From assembly GCA_030674185.1 (NCBI GenBank), contig CM060305.1:167357736-167421735 (forward strand): 64,000 nucleotides of DNA. The letters are read 5' to 3'. The notes beneath the pieces were generated by a model that saw nothing but the letters and a program-made list of their open reading frames with translations, was not told the DNA's origin and made no database searches. Position numbers and translations under genes: made by a program. How positions within the stretch are numbered: the first letter of the stretch is position 1; each line of letters opens with the position of its first letter. This stretch comes from Monoplex corrugatus (Eukaryota; Mollusca; Gastropoda; Littorinimorpha; Ranellidae). Below are positions 11,701-22,110 of the stretch, in pieces.

Positions 11701-12183
11701 CCGGACGAAGCTGCTCCATAGGAGCACCTATTTACGTCGTTGTCTTTGATTTTTTTGTTTCTGTCCATGATAACCTGGGAAAAATTACGATGGTGGTTTC
11801 CCGTTGCCTTCCATCGGTTTGTGTACGGTTTCTCCGCTAGCCTTATTCTCTCCCGAGATGTCCACAAGGCAGTGGAGCTATTCACCCATAGCTTGGGGGT
11901 CTGGTTCGTGGGCACCAGGCCGTATCCACACGCCGGTGGACCTGCATGCCTCACGTCTGGGGGCCAGACCTCCTCCGAGTCCTACGTGATTCAGCCTGAG
12001 TCCGTGAGGTGCTCAGTTACCGCCTGTCGCCACGAGGAGGCACAGCGTAGGGCTTGCTGATGGAGAGGCTATGTACTGACAGGAAGAGACTTACGCCTTC
12101 TGCTCTTCTTTTCGCACAGCAGCGCTAGCCAGCGGTGCAGGCTGAAGCCGACACACTAGACGCATCACATCTGTCAATATGAC
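8784..12183 (-). mobile_element. Near-complete RTE-clade LINE
   Basis: A 3.4-kb non-LTR element on the minus strand, flanked by a perfect 15-bp target-site duplication AAGCAGTATTTGGTT at 8,769-8,783 and 12,184-12,198. Unit 2 has the uninterrupted target (GCAGTTTTTGGTTATTG) at about 32,967. The element ends (left) in a short ATG-repeat tail, as RTE elements do. It starts (right) with a GC-rich 5' region. The 577-bp relic at 5,638 and the 752-bp copy at 31,989 are truncated members of the same family. Confidence 0.92.
8792..11954 (-). pseudogene. RTE endonuclease-reverse transcriptase, frameshifted
   Basis: The product would nick target DNA and reverse-transcribe its own RNA. Reading 5' to 3' on the minus strand, the pieces are: an AP-like endonuclease start (FATWNIRTL, 11,954-11,517), IIQVYAPTS (11,520-11,263), MGDFNAKVG and SDHNPVVGR (11,260-10,742), the RT N-terminus with PGPDDITTE (10,745-10,089), the palm with FVDYTKAFDRV and RQGCVLSP (9,934-9,560), and YADDTVLIA with the thumb and C-terminus (9,588-8,857). 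It closes with ANAMRQGT near 8,792. Frame changes occur at about 11,520, 11,260, 10,745, in 9,935-10,089, at about 9,570 and near 8,970, so no full protein is made. Its closeness to the unit-2 fragment suggests a fairly young element. Confidence 0.9.
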
Positions 12184-12198
12184 AAGCAGTATTTGGTT

Positions 12199-13066
12199 AT
12201 TGTACAAAATAATAGTACCAAGGAGACCTGTACAGAACGATCCAGATCTCCCTCGATTTATCAAGTAAAAGACACCCGTCTAGATCTTTTTTGGCTGATC
12301 CGTACAGAGAAGTTATTTCTGCTACACCTGAAATACGCATCTCGTTATGTCGTTAAGATTTATTAAATATTACTAAATCAATAAAAAAAAAATTTTTTGA
12401 CTGTCAACAGAAATCGTATAAGTATGGTCTAATGACCAATAGGACTTCTGTTGCGAATTTTCCAAAAAGAGAAGGAAAAAAAAAAATGAAAATAGGAACA
12501 AAACGGTAAGACGATTTCGTACTCTAGATTTATTTTTCTTTTTTGGATAAAAAGGTATCAAACAAACACGCTTTCCTGTTGACTTCAGAATATTTTAAAC
12601 AAATACTCGAAAGCTCTTATGACTTGATTTGCCATTCAAGTGTTTTGGTAAACTAAGATTTTTTTCTCCGAGAGAATAAATAAAAACATTGCATAGCTCA
12701 GTTATCTTTGAATTATGAAGTCTATAATAGTCAAAAGATATCATAAATATACATGAATACACGATGAAAAAAAATGAATCTCCAAATCGGCTTTGAATTT
12801 TTAACTTCGTGATGATTAAACGACGATGAATACAAGATGCATTTTGTTAAGTATTGTATTTTAACCTAATTTTGCAGTATAGTTTCCAAGGTCCCAACTG
12901 GGAACTCTTTGTCTCACTCTGGAGAGAGAGAGACAGACAAGGAGACTTTGAAGGGGAAAGAAAGAAAGAGAGAGAGAGAGAAGACAGAGACAGATATCTT
13001 AGAAAAATGAACATAAATACAGAATGTACGGCACAAATGCACCACCCCACCACATCTTTGCCTTTG
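12199..13066. other. AT-rich upstream region of receptor copy 1
   Basis: Shared with unit 2 (32,985-33,960). A pyrimidine-rich AATTTTGCAG at about 12,870 is conserved in unit 2 (AACTTTGCAG, about 33,740) and could be a splice acceptor of a 5' UTR exon, but that is speculative. Unit 2 has about 60 bp extra just upstream of it. No coding frame. Confidence 0.4.
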
Positions 13067-13300
13067 TGTGTGTGTGTGTGTGGCGCGCGCGCGCGTGCAT
13101 GTGTGTGTGTGTGCGTGTGCGTGCATGTGTGTGTGCGCGTGCATGTGTGTTTGTGTGCGTGCATGTGTGTGTGCGTGCATGTGTGTGTGCGTGCATGTGT
13201 GTGTGCATGTGTGTGTGCGTGCATGTGTGTGTGTGTGTGTGCGTGTGTGCGTGCGTGCGTGCTTGCGTGCGTCTGTGTGTATGTGTGTGTGTGTGTATTG
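13067..13300. repeat. Interrupted (TG)n next to receptor copy 1
   Basis: TG repeats broken by many GCGTGCATG units, about 230 bp, ending about 63 bp before the receptor ATG. Unit 2 has an almost pure TG run of about 90 bp in the same place (33,964-34,054). Confidence 0.95.
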
Positions 13301-13362
13301 TGTTGCTGTTGTGTTGTGTTGCATAGTGTTGAGTCTGCGCCAGAACAGGGTCCCTGACCACG

Positions 13363-14500
13363 ATGATGTCTACAACATGGAATAATTACAACTTTACTGT
13401 CTTGAGTCAAACAGAAGAAGACATCACAACAGGCATGGTCTTCAACAGACAGGCAAACTCCACACTGCAATGTCGTGTGGTGTCCACTAAACTGGCCTAC
13501 ATTCCGTGGAACAACCCCAACAACATCATTACCACGGAAGAGATGTTTCTAGCCATCAAAGTTCAGGAAGGTGTAGTCGCACCGGTCATGGCTTTTGTGG
13601 GTCTGCCCTTGAACATCCTCAACTGCCTGGTGTTCTACAAGCAAGGCCTCCGCGACAGAATCAACATGCTGCTCTTCTGCCAAGCTCTGTGTGACTTCAT
13701 GGTGGAGCTGACCGTGCTGTCCAACACGATCGAATATTTCTATACTTTGTTGGCGGGAAATTTTCAGACTTACGGACCGTGGATGAGATTCAAGTTGAGC
13801 CATGGTATTTCTGCATTTTATGGGTTTGTCTACGTCTCTGCCTTCATCTCCACTACAATTGCCTGTGACAGATGTCTTTGTGTCACGCGTCCTTTCGTGG
13901 CCAAGAAGATCCTCAAATCCTCTAAAGCGGCCACTATCGTTACCCTAGCGGCAGTCATCTTGGTAGGCGGTCATTACATCATCAGTGACAAGTATAGAAT
14001 CGGTTGCGTGCACTACACCTACTTAAACCTGACAGTGAACGGCTATGTCCCTAGTCAGTTCTATCTTCAACATAAACAGCTCATCGACCTCATCAACGTC
14101 GGGTTTATGGTCTTGGTTTGCCAAGCTTCTGTGTCATTACACCACCATCACCACCATCATCACTGCCGTCAAACTCAAGTCAGCCGCAGTCTGGAGACAG
14201 CAGATGAGCTCAGCGAATGAAGAAGACAGGAACGAAGTGGCCGTTATCAAGGTGCTGATTGCAGTGTCCTGTCTCTTCATCATCTGCACAATTCCTGCCA
14301 TTGTCACAAAACTCATGTCAGTGACTATCCCTGACCTGAATCTAGGGGGTCGATACCAAAATCTGTTTATGAGCTTTGTCTCTGTGCTACACATGACACC
14401 TGCTATCAATTCCAGTCTTAACTTTTTCTTCTACTTTCGTATGGGATCCAAATTCAGAATGACTTTAAAAGAACTCTGTTGTGGAGCTTTGAAAGGTTAA
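13363..14500 (+). pseudogene. Seven-transmembrane receptor copy 1, frameshifted in TM5
   Basis: Sister of the intact gene at 34,134. The frame opens at ATG 13,363 and follows the sister through TM1-TM4 and the second extracellular loop, with scattered substitutions. Two single-base losses then occur relative to unit 2: one in the G run at 14,101-14,103 (three Gs against four) and one at about 14,135-14,142. The first shifts translation into a histidine-rich tail and a stop at 14,218-14,220 (285 residues, lacking TM6-TM7). After the second loss the remaining TM6, TM7 and tail are intact in another frame, to the stop at 14,498-14,500. Apart from these two bases the gene looks well preserved, so inactivation is recent, or the bases are assembly errors in a homopolymer and a CAC-rich stretch. 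Confidence 0.88.
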
Positions 14501-14999
14501 AAACAAACACATAAACAAAAACAACCACAATGACAACAAAACATATGTAATGGAAACTGCACGTACCGTATCATTTGACTTGGGACTGAAATTGTTTTCA
14601 TGAATGTGTAATATAAAAAGGTACCATGCAAAGCTAGTATCTGTTGTAACAAGGCCACAACACGCCATGGAATCCTGGTTCAGTCTGTCACAGATCTACG
14701 CTTAGGGATTCCTAGAACCTATTAATATCAGCCCTGTGTAGTTGTAGATTACTTTCGAATTCAGTCAGACTCAACGTGTCTAGAGCCCCGACCCCTGCAG
14801 CCCTGCTATTAACAATAACCCTTTTATCCAATAGCCATATTCAAAAACAGCCAACAGGAAACTAATCCTGCCAGGCTAACATGACATATATTTTAGTGGC
14901 TGGATCATGACTGATACCGAGATGATGGTCACACGAAGTATTCAGGTGTTATATATTATCAAGTTCTTTTGTTATATCCAACTGGAAATACTATGACTG
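14501..14999. other. 3' flank of receptor copy 1
   Basis: Closely matches the flank of the unit-2 receptor (35,304-35,774). No further gene. It ends at the LINE insertion target. Confidence 0.7.
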
Positions 15000-15353
15000 T
15001 AGTCTTATAATAATAATAATAATAATATATTTTATTTATATAGCGCAAAATCTTGATAAAATCAAGTCTAAGCGCTGAGCGTATACATGCATACATACCT
15101 ACATACAAATGAGCGTATACATGCATACATACATGCTTACATACTTACATACATAAATCTAAGCTGAGCGTATACATGCATACATACATACATACATAAA
15201 TCTAAGCGTATACATACATACATACATACGTACGCACATGCATACATAATAATTACAATATTTATATAGCGCAAAATCTCGACAAAATCAAATCCAAGCG
15301 CCGAAAAGACACACACGCACACACGCACGCACGCACACACACGCACACACACA

Positions 15354-15408
<55 letters not shown>

Positions 15409-18400
15409 TGGCCACAAATGGGGAGAAAGAATAAAAGCAATAAAAGCAAGAATAAAACCAATGGAAAACCACAGAGAGCACATCATATACAATTATATAT
15501 TAAAACAAAGTGATTCCCCTCCGAGCGGAGACAGGCTGCAGAGGGGGGTTGAGTGAGGTTAGGATTTTATGCAGAGGAGAAAAGGTGAGTTTTGAGAGCG
15601 GACTTGAAGGAGACAAAAGTAGGTTGCTGACGGACTGACAGAGGAAGTTTGTTCCAGGAAAGTGGACCAGAAACAGAGAAGGCTCGTGGACCATAGGTAT
15701 TGAGCTTAGTGCGTGGAAAGCGAAAAGTCAGAGGATCGGAGGCAGAGTGGAGGGTACGTGAGGGAAGATAGATCTCAAGTAGGCTTGACAGGTAATCGGG
15801 GGCTGCGTTATTGAGGCTTTTGTAGCACATGGTGTCTAGTTTGTACTGTATGCGCTTTGATACAGGGAGCCAGTGAAGTTGTGCCAGGAGAGGAGATATG
15901 TGGTCAGCTTTTTTCTTTTTGAGTACAAGGCGTACAGCATTGTTTTGAATGCGCTGTAGGATGTGAATGGTGGAGGCAGGAAGACCAGACAGGAGTGAAT
16001 TGCAATAGTCAATGCGAGACATTATGAAGGAGAGAACGAGTTTTGCAGTTGTTTCGACAGAGAGATACTTCCTGATCAGGCTTATACGATGGAGATGATA
16101 GTAGCAAGATCTGGCAGTTTGAGAAACAAAGTTGTTCATGGACAGGGTAGAGTCAATGCAGACACCAAGGTTTTTAGCTGAATCAGAAATTGGGACTGAT
16201 GTGTTACATAATGGGAGAGAAAGAGGAGGCAGCTGGGAAAGTTTCTGACGGGTGCCAATGAGGATAGCTTCTGTCTTGTCGTCATTAAGCTGAAGTCTAT
16301 TGTGTGTCATCCAGTTCTTAATGTCCGAGTAACACTCAGTGGTGCGAGTCAACAGGCGCTGTATATTATCATGTGAGTCACTGTCTTGAAGATGGGTGTC
16401 ATCAGCATAGAAGTGGTGTTTTATAGAGTGGGAGTTGATGATGGTGGACAGGGGGGAGGTATAAAGAGTGAAAAGAACAGGGCCAAGGACAGATCCTTGT
16501 GGAACACCACAGGTCAGGTATGCAGGTTGAGAGTAAGTGCCATTGATGAGAACAGTTTGTTTTCTGTTTGATAAATACGAAGTGAAAAAGGAGAGAGCAA
16601 TGTCAGAGATGCCAAAAGTATGATGAAGTCGAGAAAGGAGAATACCATGGTCAATGGTATCGAAGGCTGCAGACAGATCAAGGAGTGTGAGGAGAGAGAC
16701 TTTGCCAGTATCAGTTGCAAGGAGGAGATTGTTGAGAATGTGTAGTAGGGCAGTTTCAGTGCTAAGGCACTGGCGGTAGGCTGACTGGAAAGGATTGAGG
16801 AGATTGTTGGCAGACAGGTGAGAGTTCAGCTGGTTGAGGACGACTTTTTCAAGGAGTTTTGACAAGAAAGAGAGATTAGAGATAGGCCTGTAATTTTTCA
16901 GTTCATTTGGGTCTAAATTGTGTTTCTTGAGGAGAGGGTGAACAATAGCAGACTTGAAAGAATCTGGGACAGTTCCAGTTTGAAAAGAAGTGTTGATGAT
17001 GTCAGTGATGAATGGGAGGAGAGTAGGGAGACAGTCGGAGTAGAGAGAACCTGGAAGAGGATCCAGTTCGCAGGTTTTGAACGACATGGATCTGATTGTG
17101 TTGAAAATTTCTTCTTGTGAGACTGGGGTAAAAGTAGTGAGAGGTGTGCCAGAGAAGGAAGGGTCAGATGGGCATAGTTGACAGGGTGTCCTGTCAAGCC
17201 TGTCACGAAGAGTTTGTATTTTGGTGGTGAAATACTTGGAGAATACAGATGGGAGTTCTTCATTTGTATGTTTTGTTGGGAGAGGTAAGTCTTTTCGTGT
17301 GCCAAGGAGATGATTCATGGTTGTAAAGAGTTCTTTTGAAGAAGAGGCATTCAGGATTTTGGTTTGGAAATAGCTTGTTTTTGCAGATGCAATGAGGGTG
17401 GATACTTTTGTTTTAGAGGCTTGGAAAAGTTGCCTGTGTACAGTGAGTTTGGATTTGCGCCAGCGGCGCTCTGCTCTGCGGCAGGCACGTTTTGCACAGG
17501 CAATCTCATGAGTGAGCCAGGGGGTATGGGGGCGGTCAGGTAAAAGACGGGTTGTGGCTGGAGCATGAGTGTCCAGAAGATGGTGGAGAGTAGTATAGAA
17601 TTCATCGGCAAGGTTATGTGACTTTTCAGAAAGGAGACGGGAGGCATCAGATGAAAATGTGGAGAGGTCGATAGATTTGAGATTGCGTCGAGTCACTGTG
17701 CGCGTGGTACGGGAAGGAGGAGAAATGTCAAGAGAACAGAGAATTGCAGAGTGGTCAGATGGAAGGGTTGAAGTTAGACGGGTAGAAAGAACTAGGCAGT
17801 TGTCAGTAGCTGAATTGTGGTGATCACGAGAAATGATCCTGTCAAGAATGTGACCTTTTTGATGGGTTGGTTCAGAAATGTGTTGAGTCATATTGTGATT
17901 GGACAGAGAGTTGATGATATGTCTTGTGTCATAACGGTGAGTGTTGTCATAGTGGACATTGATGTCACCTAGAATGATGAGATTTCCAGGTAAGAGGCAG
18001 TAGTGGTCAAGCAGTTGGTCAAAGTCAGAGAGAAACGTGGATGTGGTGAGTTTGTTGGCAGAGCTAGGTGGAGGTCGATAGACACAGAAGGTGATGGGGT
18101 GAGGGGTGGATTGGAAGGATACTTCAACGTGCTCGAAAGAAGGATGGGAGAAAGGCAGAGACTGCGAGAAAGATAGGCGGGAATGGAGTGAGTCGTTGTA
18201 GAGGATGGCGATACCGCCACCTCGAGATGAGCGATGGAAAGAAGCAAGCCTGTAACCACTCGGAGTGAGGCTAGCATGTATAGGTTCATGACCAATGGGG
18301 TTAAGCCATGTCTCTGTGATAAAAGCAATGTCAACGTGCTCATCAGCGATAAAATCGGCAATGACTTCGGCTTTGCCATCCTTGCATGTTGACTGAGCGT

Positions 18401-18429
18401 TAAAAAGGCATAGTTTAAGTTTATCACAG

Positions 18430-18660
18430 TCATATGGCGGCGGCCGAGGTGGCGACGAAGGCGGCACCGACGGGACAAAAGACGAAGGCGACACCAGCGG
18501 GGCAGAAGACGAAGGCAGCAACGATGGAACAGAAGAAGAAGACAAAGGTAGCACCGGCGGGACAGAAGACGAGGGCAGCGCCGGCGGGACAGAAGACGAA
18601 GGCAGCACCGGCGGGACAGAAGGCGAAGGCGGCACCACCAGGACAGAAGGCAACGGCGAA
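18430..18660. repeat. 27-bp GC-rich coding minisatellite in LINE A
   Basis: Imperfect repeats of about 27 bp based on GGCACCGGCGGGACAGAAGA. In the LINE frame (minus) they encode a Pro/Ser/Val 9-residue repeat. The plus strand is also open, as a GQKTKAAPA repeat. The related element at 52,670-52,930 has its own, differently ordered array. Confidence 0.85.
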
Positions 18661-18663
18661 GAT

Positions 18664-20906
18664 ATATATCCTCCAGTCCACTGATGTCATTCAAACTCTC
18701 CCTTCTGACCACTACTGCATCCTGAGCCAACTTCAACTATCAAAACCTCCTCCACGTCAAATCTACGTCATGGCCAGAAACCTGTCAACCATCGACTTTC
18801 CATCGTTCAACAGCAACCTCCATTCCCAACTCCTCAATTCTCAGCCAACTTCTGCCGACGATCTTGACGCTGTCCTCCGCAATTGCCTCGATCAGCATGC
18901 TCCAACCACCCAAAGGAAGGTCTCTCATCGTCCCCCTTCACCCTGGTATGCTGCCGCTGGACCTCAGCTCCAGGCTGCCAAGCGTGAGAGAAGACGTGCT
19001 GAGAGACGGATGATCAAACACAAATCAACTGTGCATAAACAATCCTTCCAGTCTGCAAAGAAAGCATTTGATAAACTTGTCCATAGTGCAAAGGTTTCAT
19101 TCTATAATGCTAAAATTACGTCTGCCACAACTTTTAAACAGCTCTTCAACATTACTAACACTCTTCTCTGTAAAACTAAAAACAGCCCTATACCTTCTCA
19201 TGTTCCACCTGCTGACCTTCCTCTAGCATTCTCTAACTTCTTTAATGGGAAACTTTTTGACATTCGTGATAGTCTCGATTCGCAAAATACCCCTCCTCTT
19301 TCAATGCCTGAACCAACCTTCTCTGGCTGTCCACTGACATCCTTTCAGCCTGTCTCTGAGTCTTTTGTGAAGAAAACTATCAAGGACTCTGCTATCAAAA
19401 CCAGTGAATTAGACCCCCTCCCGGCTTCTGTTTTGACACAATGTTTGGATACTCTACTCCCATTCTTTACATCTGTCATCAATCATTCACTGGTGTCAGG
19501 CATCTTCCCAAGCTCATTCAAATCAGCTATTGTCAAACCTCTCCTAAAGAAACCTTCTCTTGATCCAGATATTCTCAAAAACTACCAGCCTGTCTCCAAT
19601 CTCCCCTTTCTTTCCAAGGTAACTGAAAAAATTATTTTACTCCAACTTCTAGAACATCTTGAATCAAACCATTTATTATATCCCAATCAGTCAGCATATA
19701 GATCAGGACATAGCACTGAAACTGCTTTATTGAAAATTGTGAACGATCTTCTGACATCCCTTGATGATGGTGACATTTCTCTTCTCTCTCTCTTAGATTT
19801 GTCTGCTGCCTTCGACACTATAGACCATGAGATACTGCTTTGGCGCCTCCACAACTGCTACGAATTTCTGGCTCCGCTCTCTCCTGGTTTCAGTCATATC
19901 TCTCTGACCGCACACAGACTGTATCTGTAAATGGCTTGCCCTCACCTCCCTCAGCCCTCAGATATGGCGTTCCTCAAGGATCCGTCCTGGGTCCAGTTCT
20001 CTTTGTTTTGTACACGCAGCCTCTCGCAAATATTATTCTCCGCCATTCTGTATCACATCATAGCTTCTCAGATGACAATCAAATTTACAATTCTGGTCCC
20101 ATCTCTAATGTAAACAACATCGTACAAACCACTAAAGCCTGCATTTCCGACGTGAAAGACTGGATGACTTGCAACAAATTACAACTAAACCAAGACAAAA
20201 CTGAAATGATTTTCATTACTCCTAAAAAACTTCTCAACTGTGACTTAATTCCATCTTCCATATCACTGAATGGGACAGACATCACCCTCTCCCAAAAAGT
20301 TAAGAATCTAGGTGTCACCATCGACAACACTCTTAACTTTCAGCAGCATGTCTCAAACATCTGTCGTGTCTGTTACCTTGAACTTCGTAGAATAGGTTCC
20401 ATCCTCATCTCCTTACTCTCGAAGCTACTAAAATATTAGTTTGTGCTTTCGTTCTTTCTCGTCTTGACTATTGTAATTCCCTTCTGTCTGGTTCCCCAAA
20501 ACAGCTCCTTGACAAACTTCAGAAAGTACAGAACCATGCCGCTCGGCTAGTATTTCGGTCTTCCAAATTTCAGCATGTCTCTCCTCTTCTCCAAGACTTG
20601 CATTGGTTACCTGTGTTGAAAAGGATCCAACATAAAATTGCTGTTCAGTGCTTCAGATACTTCGACAATTCTATTCCCTCTTACCTGTCTGAATATCTTC
20701 AACTATACGTTCCATCTCGTCATCTTCGTACCTCAGCCGATACCCGCTTATTTCGAATCCCAACTTTTCGAACAAAATCATATGGTGAGCGATCCTTTTC
20801 TTTTCAAGCCCCTTCCTCATGGAATTCACTTCCCTACCCGCTGAGGCACAAAACAAATCTTCAGTCATTTAAATCTGGCTTGAAAACGCATCTCTTTCCT
20901 CTCTGA
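18664..20906 (+). pseudogene. LINE B endonuclease C-terminus and reverse transcriptase, frameshifted
   Basis: Begins at the end of the endonuclease (LPSDHYCILSQL), then RT motifs (LPFLSKVTEKII, LLDLSAAFDTIDHE, VPQGSVLGPVLFVLY). The catalytic YADD is replaced by FSDDNQIY. Frame changes at about 19,870 and about 20,410 separate the palm and the C-terminal part (LHWLPVLKRIQHK to 20,906). The open frame appears to begin at 18,434 only because LINE A's antisense minisatellite happens to be open in the same frame. That chimeric N-terminus is an artefact. Confidence 0.85.
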
Positions 20907-21224
20907 AATTTATTAACCTAAAAGAGCTATGCTGTCTGCGCGCTAGCGTGCTTCTGTGTATGTTATTGCTGTGCGCCTATAGATATGTCTCGGGGTGGGA
21001 GGAGGATATGTGTGTGTGTGCCAGAGAGTAGGTACTAATATTTGATATTATTAACGGTGTGTATGTGCTTGTGGGATGGAGTGACAGAGGTCCGCCATGT
21101 ATGATGAAAATTATATTAGGCCTATGTTTCTATGTTCGATGTAATGTGTATTGTACAGTTTGTAAGCGCTTAGGGCTTTCCAGAAAGATTAGGCGCTCTA
21201 AATGCCCTTAATAATAATAATAAT
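18664..21224 (+). mobile_element. 5'-truncated LINE nested in LINE A (LINE B)
   Basis: A plus-strand LINE of the same broad L2/CR1 group, clearly diverged in protein from LINE A. It sits inside LINE A's coding minisatellite with AAGAT at both edges (18,659-18,663 and 21,225-21,229). It starts within the endonuclease domain and ends after a TGTAAGCGCTTAGGGC-type 3' region with a TAA repeat at 21,209-21,226. Confidence 0.85.
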
Positions 21225-21903
21225 AAGATGGCAGAGGAGGAGACGAAGCCCGCAGCAGCGAGGTTGAAGGCAGGGGCAGTGGAGGAGACGAAGAAGCAGA
21301 AGAAGAAAAGTGGCGTCGGGCTGGCACAGCAGGAGGCAGGTTGTGCCAAAGTCGGTGGAGACGTCCACCACGACAGGATCGCGCAGTGCGGGGCTTGCTA
21401 CACAGCCCCAATGTACGTATGCGCTGGTAGACGCCTCCACCGAGGTAGCATTTGCTGTGTTTAAAAAGTGTCAGTCCAAATTGTTTAAGAAAGGACGGAT
21501 CCATAATTGAGAGCCAGTCAGGAGAGGGTGATGTTTGCAGGTTGGTGTGTGGGTTGGTCAGTTCACAACAATTGAATCAGAGAACAACGAAGGTTTGGGA
21601 GCTGTAGCGTTGGGCGAACACAGTAGGCTAAAATGTTAAAACAATTCACAGGTTAAATGTCCGACCTGCGGGGCAGAATTAAAATGACGAAAAGTAGGCA
21701 TACGAAACTCCAAAATCAGATTATCCGGCAAAATATTCAAAATTAAAAAAAATATTTACATCACCATTTGTCGGGACCCAAGAGGAATAAACTGATATAA
21801 AATTCAATGTACAAACTCAAATAGAACCACGATAAAATCACTGTAAAATAACACACACACTTTTGCTGCCTGCTGGCGCGACATCTACTCACAGCCTAGT
21901 CTT

Positions 21904-21978
21904 GTATTTACTATATATATATATATATATATTTATATGTGTGTGTGAGTGTGTGTGCGTGTGTGTGTGTTTGTCTCT

Positions 21979-22055
<77 letters not shown>

Positions 22056-22110
22056 TGTGTGTTTGTGTGTGTGTGAGTGTGTGTGTGTGTACGCGCGCGT
22101 GTGTGTGTAT
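21904..22110. repeat. (TA)n-(GT)n tract
   Basis: A short TA run (about 21,911-21,935) and a long GT tract. In unit 2 the equivalent TA/GT tract (36,060-36,225) is preceded by about 275 bp (35,782-36,055, including a GATA array) absent here. Confidence 0.93.

Larger units (their letters stand above)
15567..21504 (-). pseudogene. LINE A endonuclease-reverse transcriptase, split by LINE B
   Basis: The frame starts at ATG 21,504 on the minus strand (MDPSFLKQFGL), meets LINE B at 21,224 and resumes at 18,658 to a stop at 15,567. Removing the insert and one copy of its 5-bp target duplication leaves one open frame of 1,124 codons including the stop, with no other break. Order: a short N-terminal region, then a Pro/Ser-rich stretch of 9-residue repeats (SSVPPVLPS type, 18,430-18,655), then the endonuclease (LCLFNAQS, ITETWLNP, ILGDINVHYD, LPSDHSAIL), then the RT (NYRPISNLSFLSK, LLDLSAAFDTIDH, VPQGSVLGPVLF, FYADDTHL near 16,400) and a C-terminal region ending at TKLNTYGPRAFSVSGP and its tail. 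It was apparently intact when LINE B landed. The 1,028 codons from 18,653 are still open. Confidence 0.88.
15007..21896 (-). mobile_element. Full-length L2/CR1-type LINE (LINE A), interrupted by LINE B
   Basis: Minus-strand LINE flanked by TAGTCTT at 15,000-15,006 and 21,897-21,903. The unit-2 empty site is at 35,775-35,781. Without the nested element (18,664-21,224) it is about 4.3 kb. The 5' end (right) begins GAGTAGATGTCGCGCC, as in the copy at about 51,993, followed by a roughly 390-bp leader. The 3' end (left) carries a tail with GCGCTATATAAATAAA-like sequence and an ATT repeat, as in L2 elements. The tail motif occurs twice (15,030-15,075 and 15,255-15,300), separated by TACA repeats. 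An (AC)n tract sits at 15,310-15,405. Confidence 0.88.

Noticed and set aside
12847..13470. 207-codon minus-strand frame upstream of the receptor
   Set aside because: Mostly the complement of the TG tract plus antisense of the receptor start. Not conserved in unit 2.
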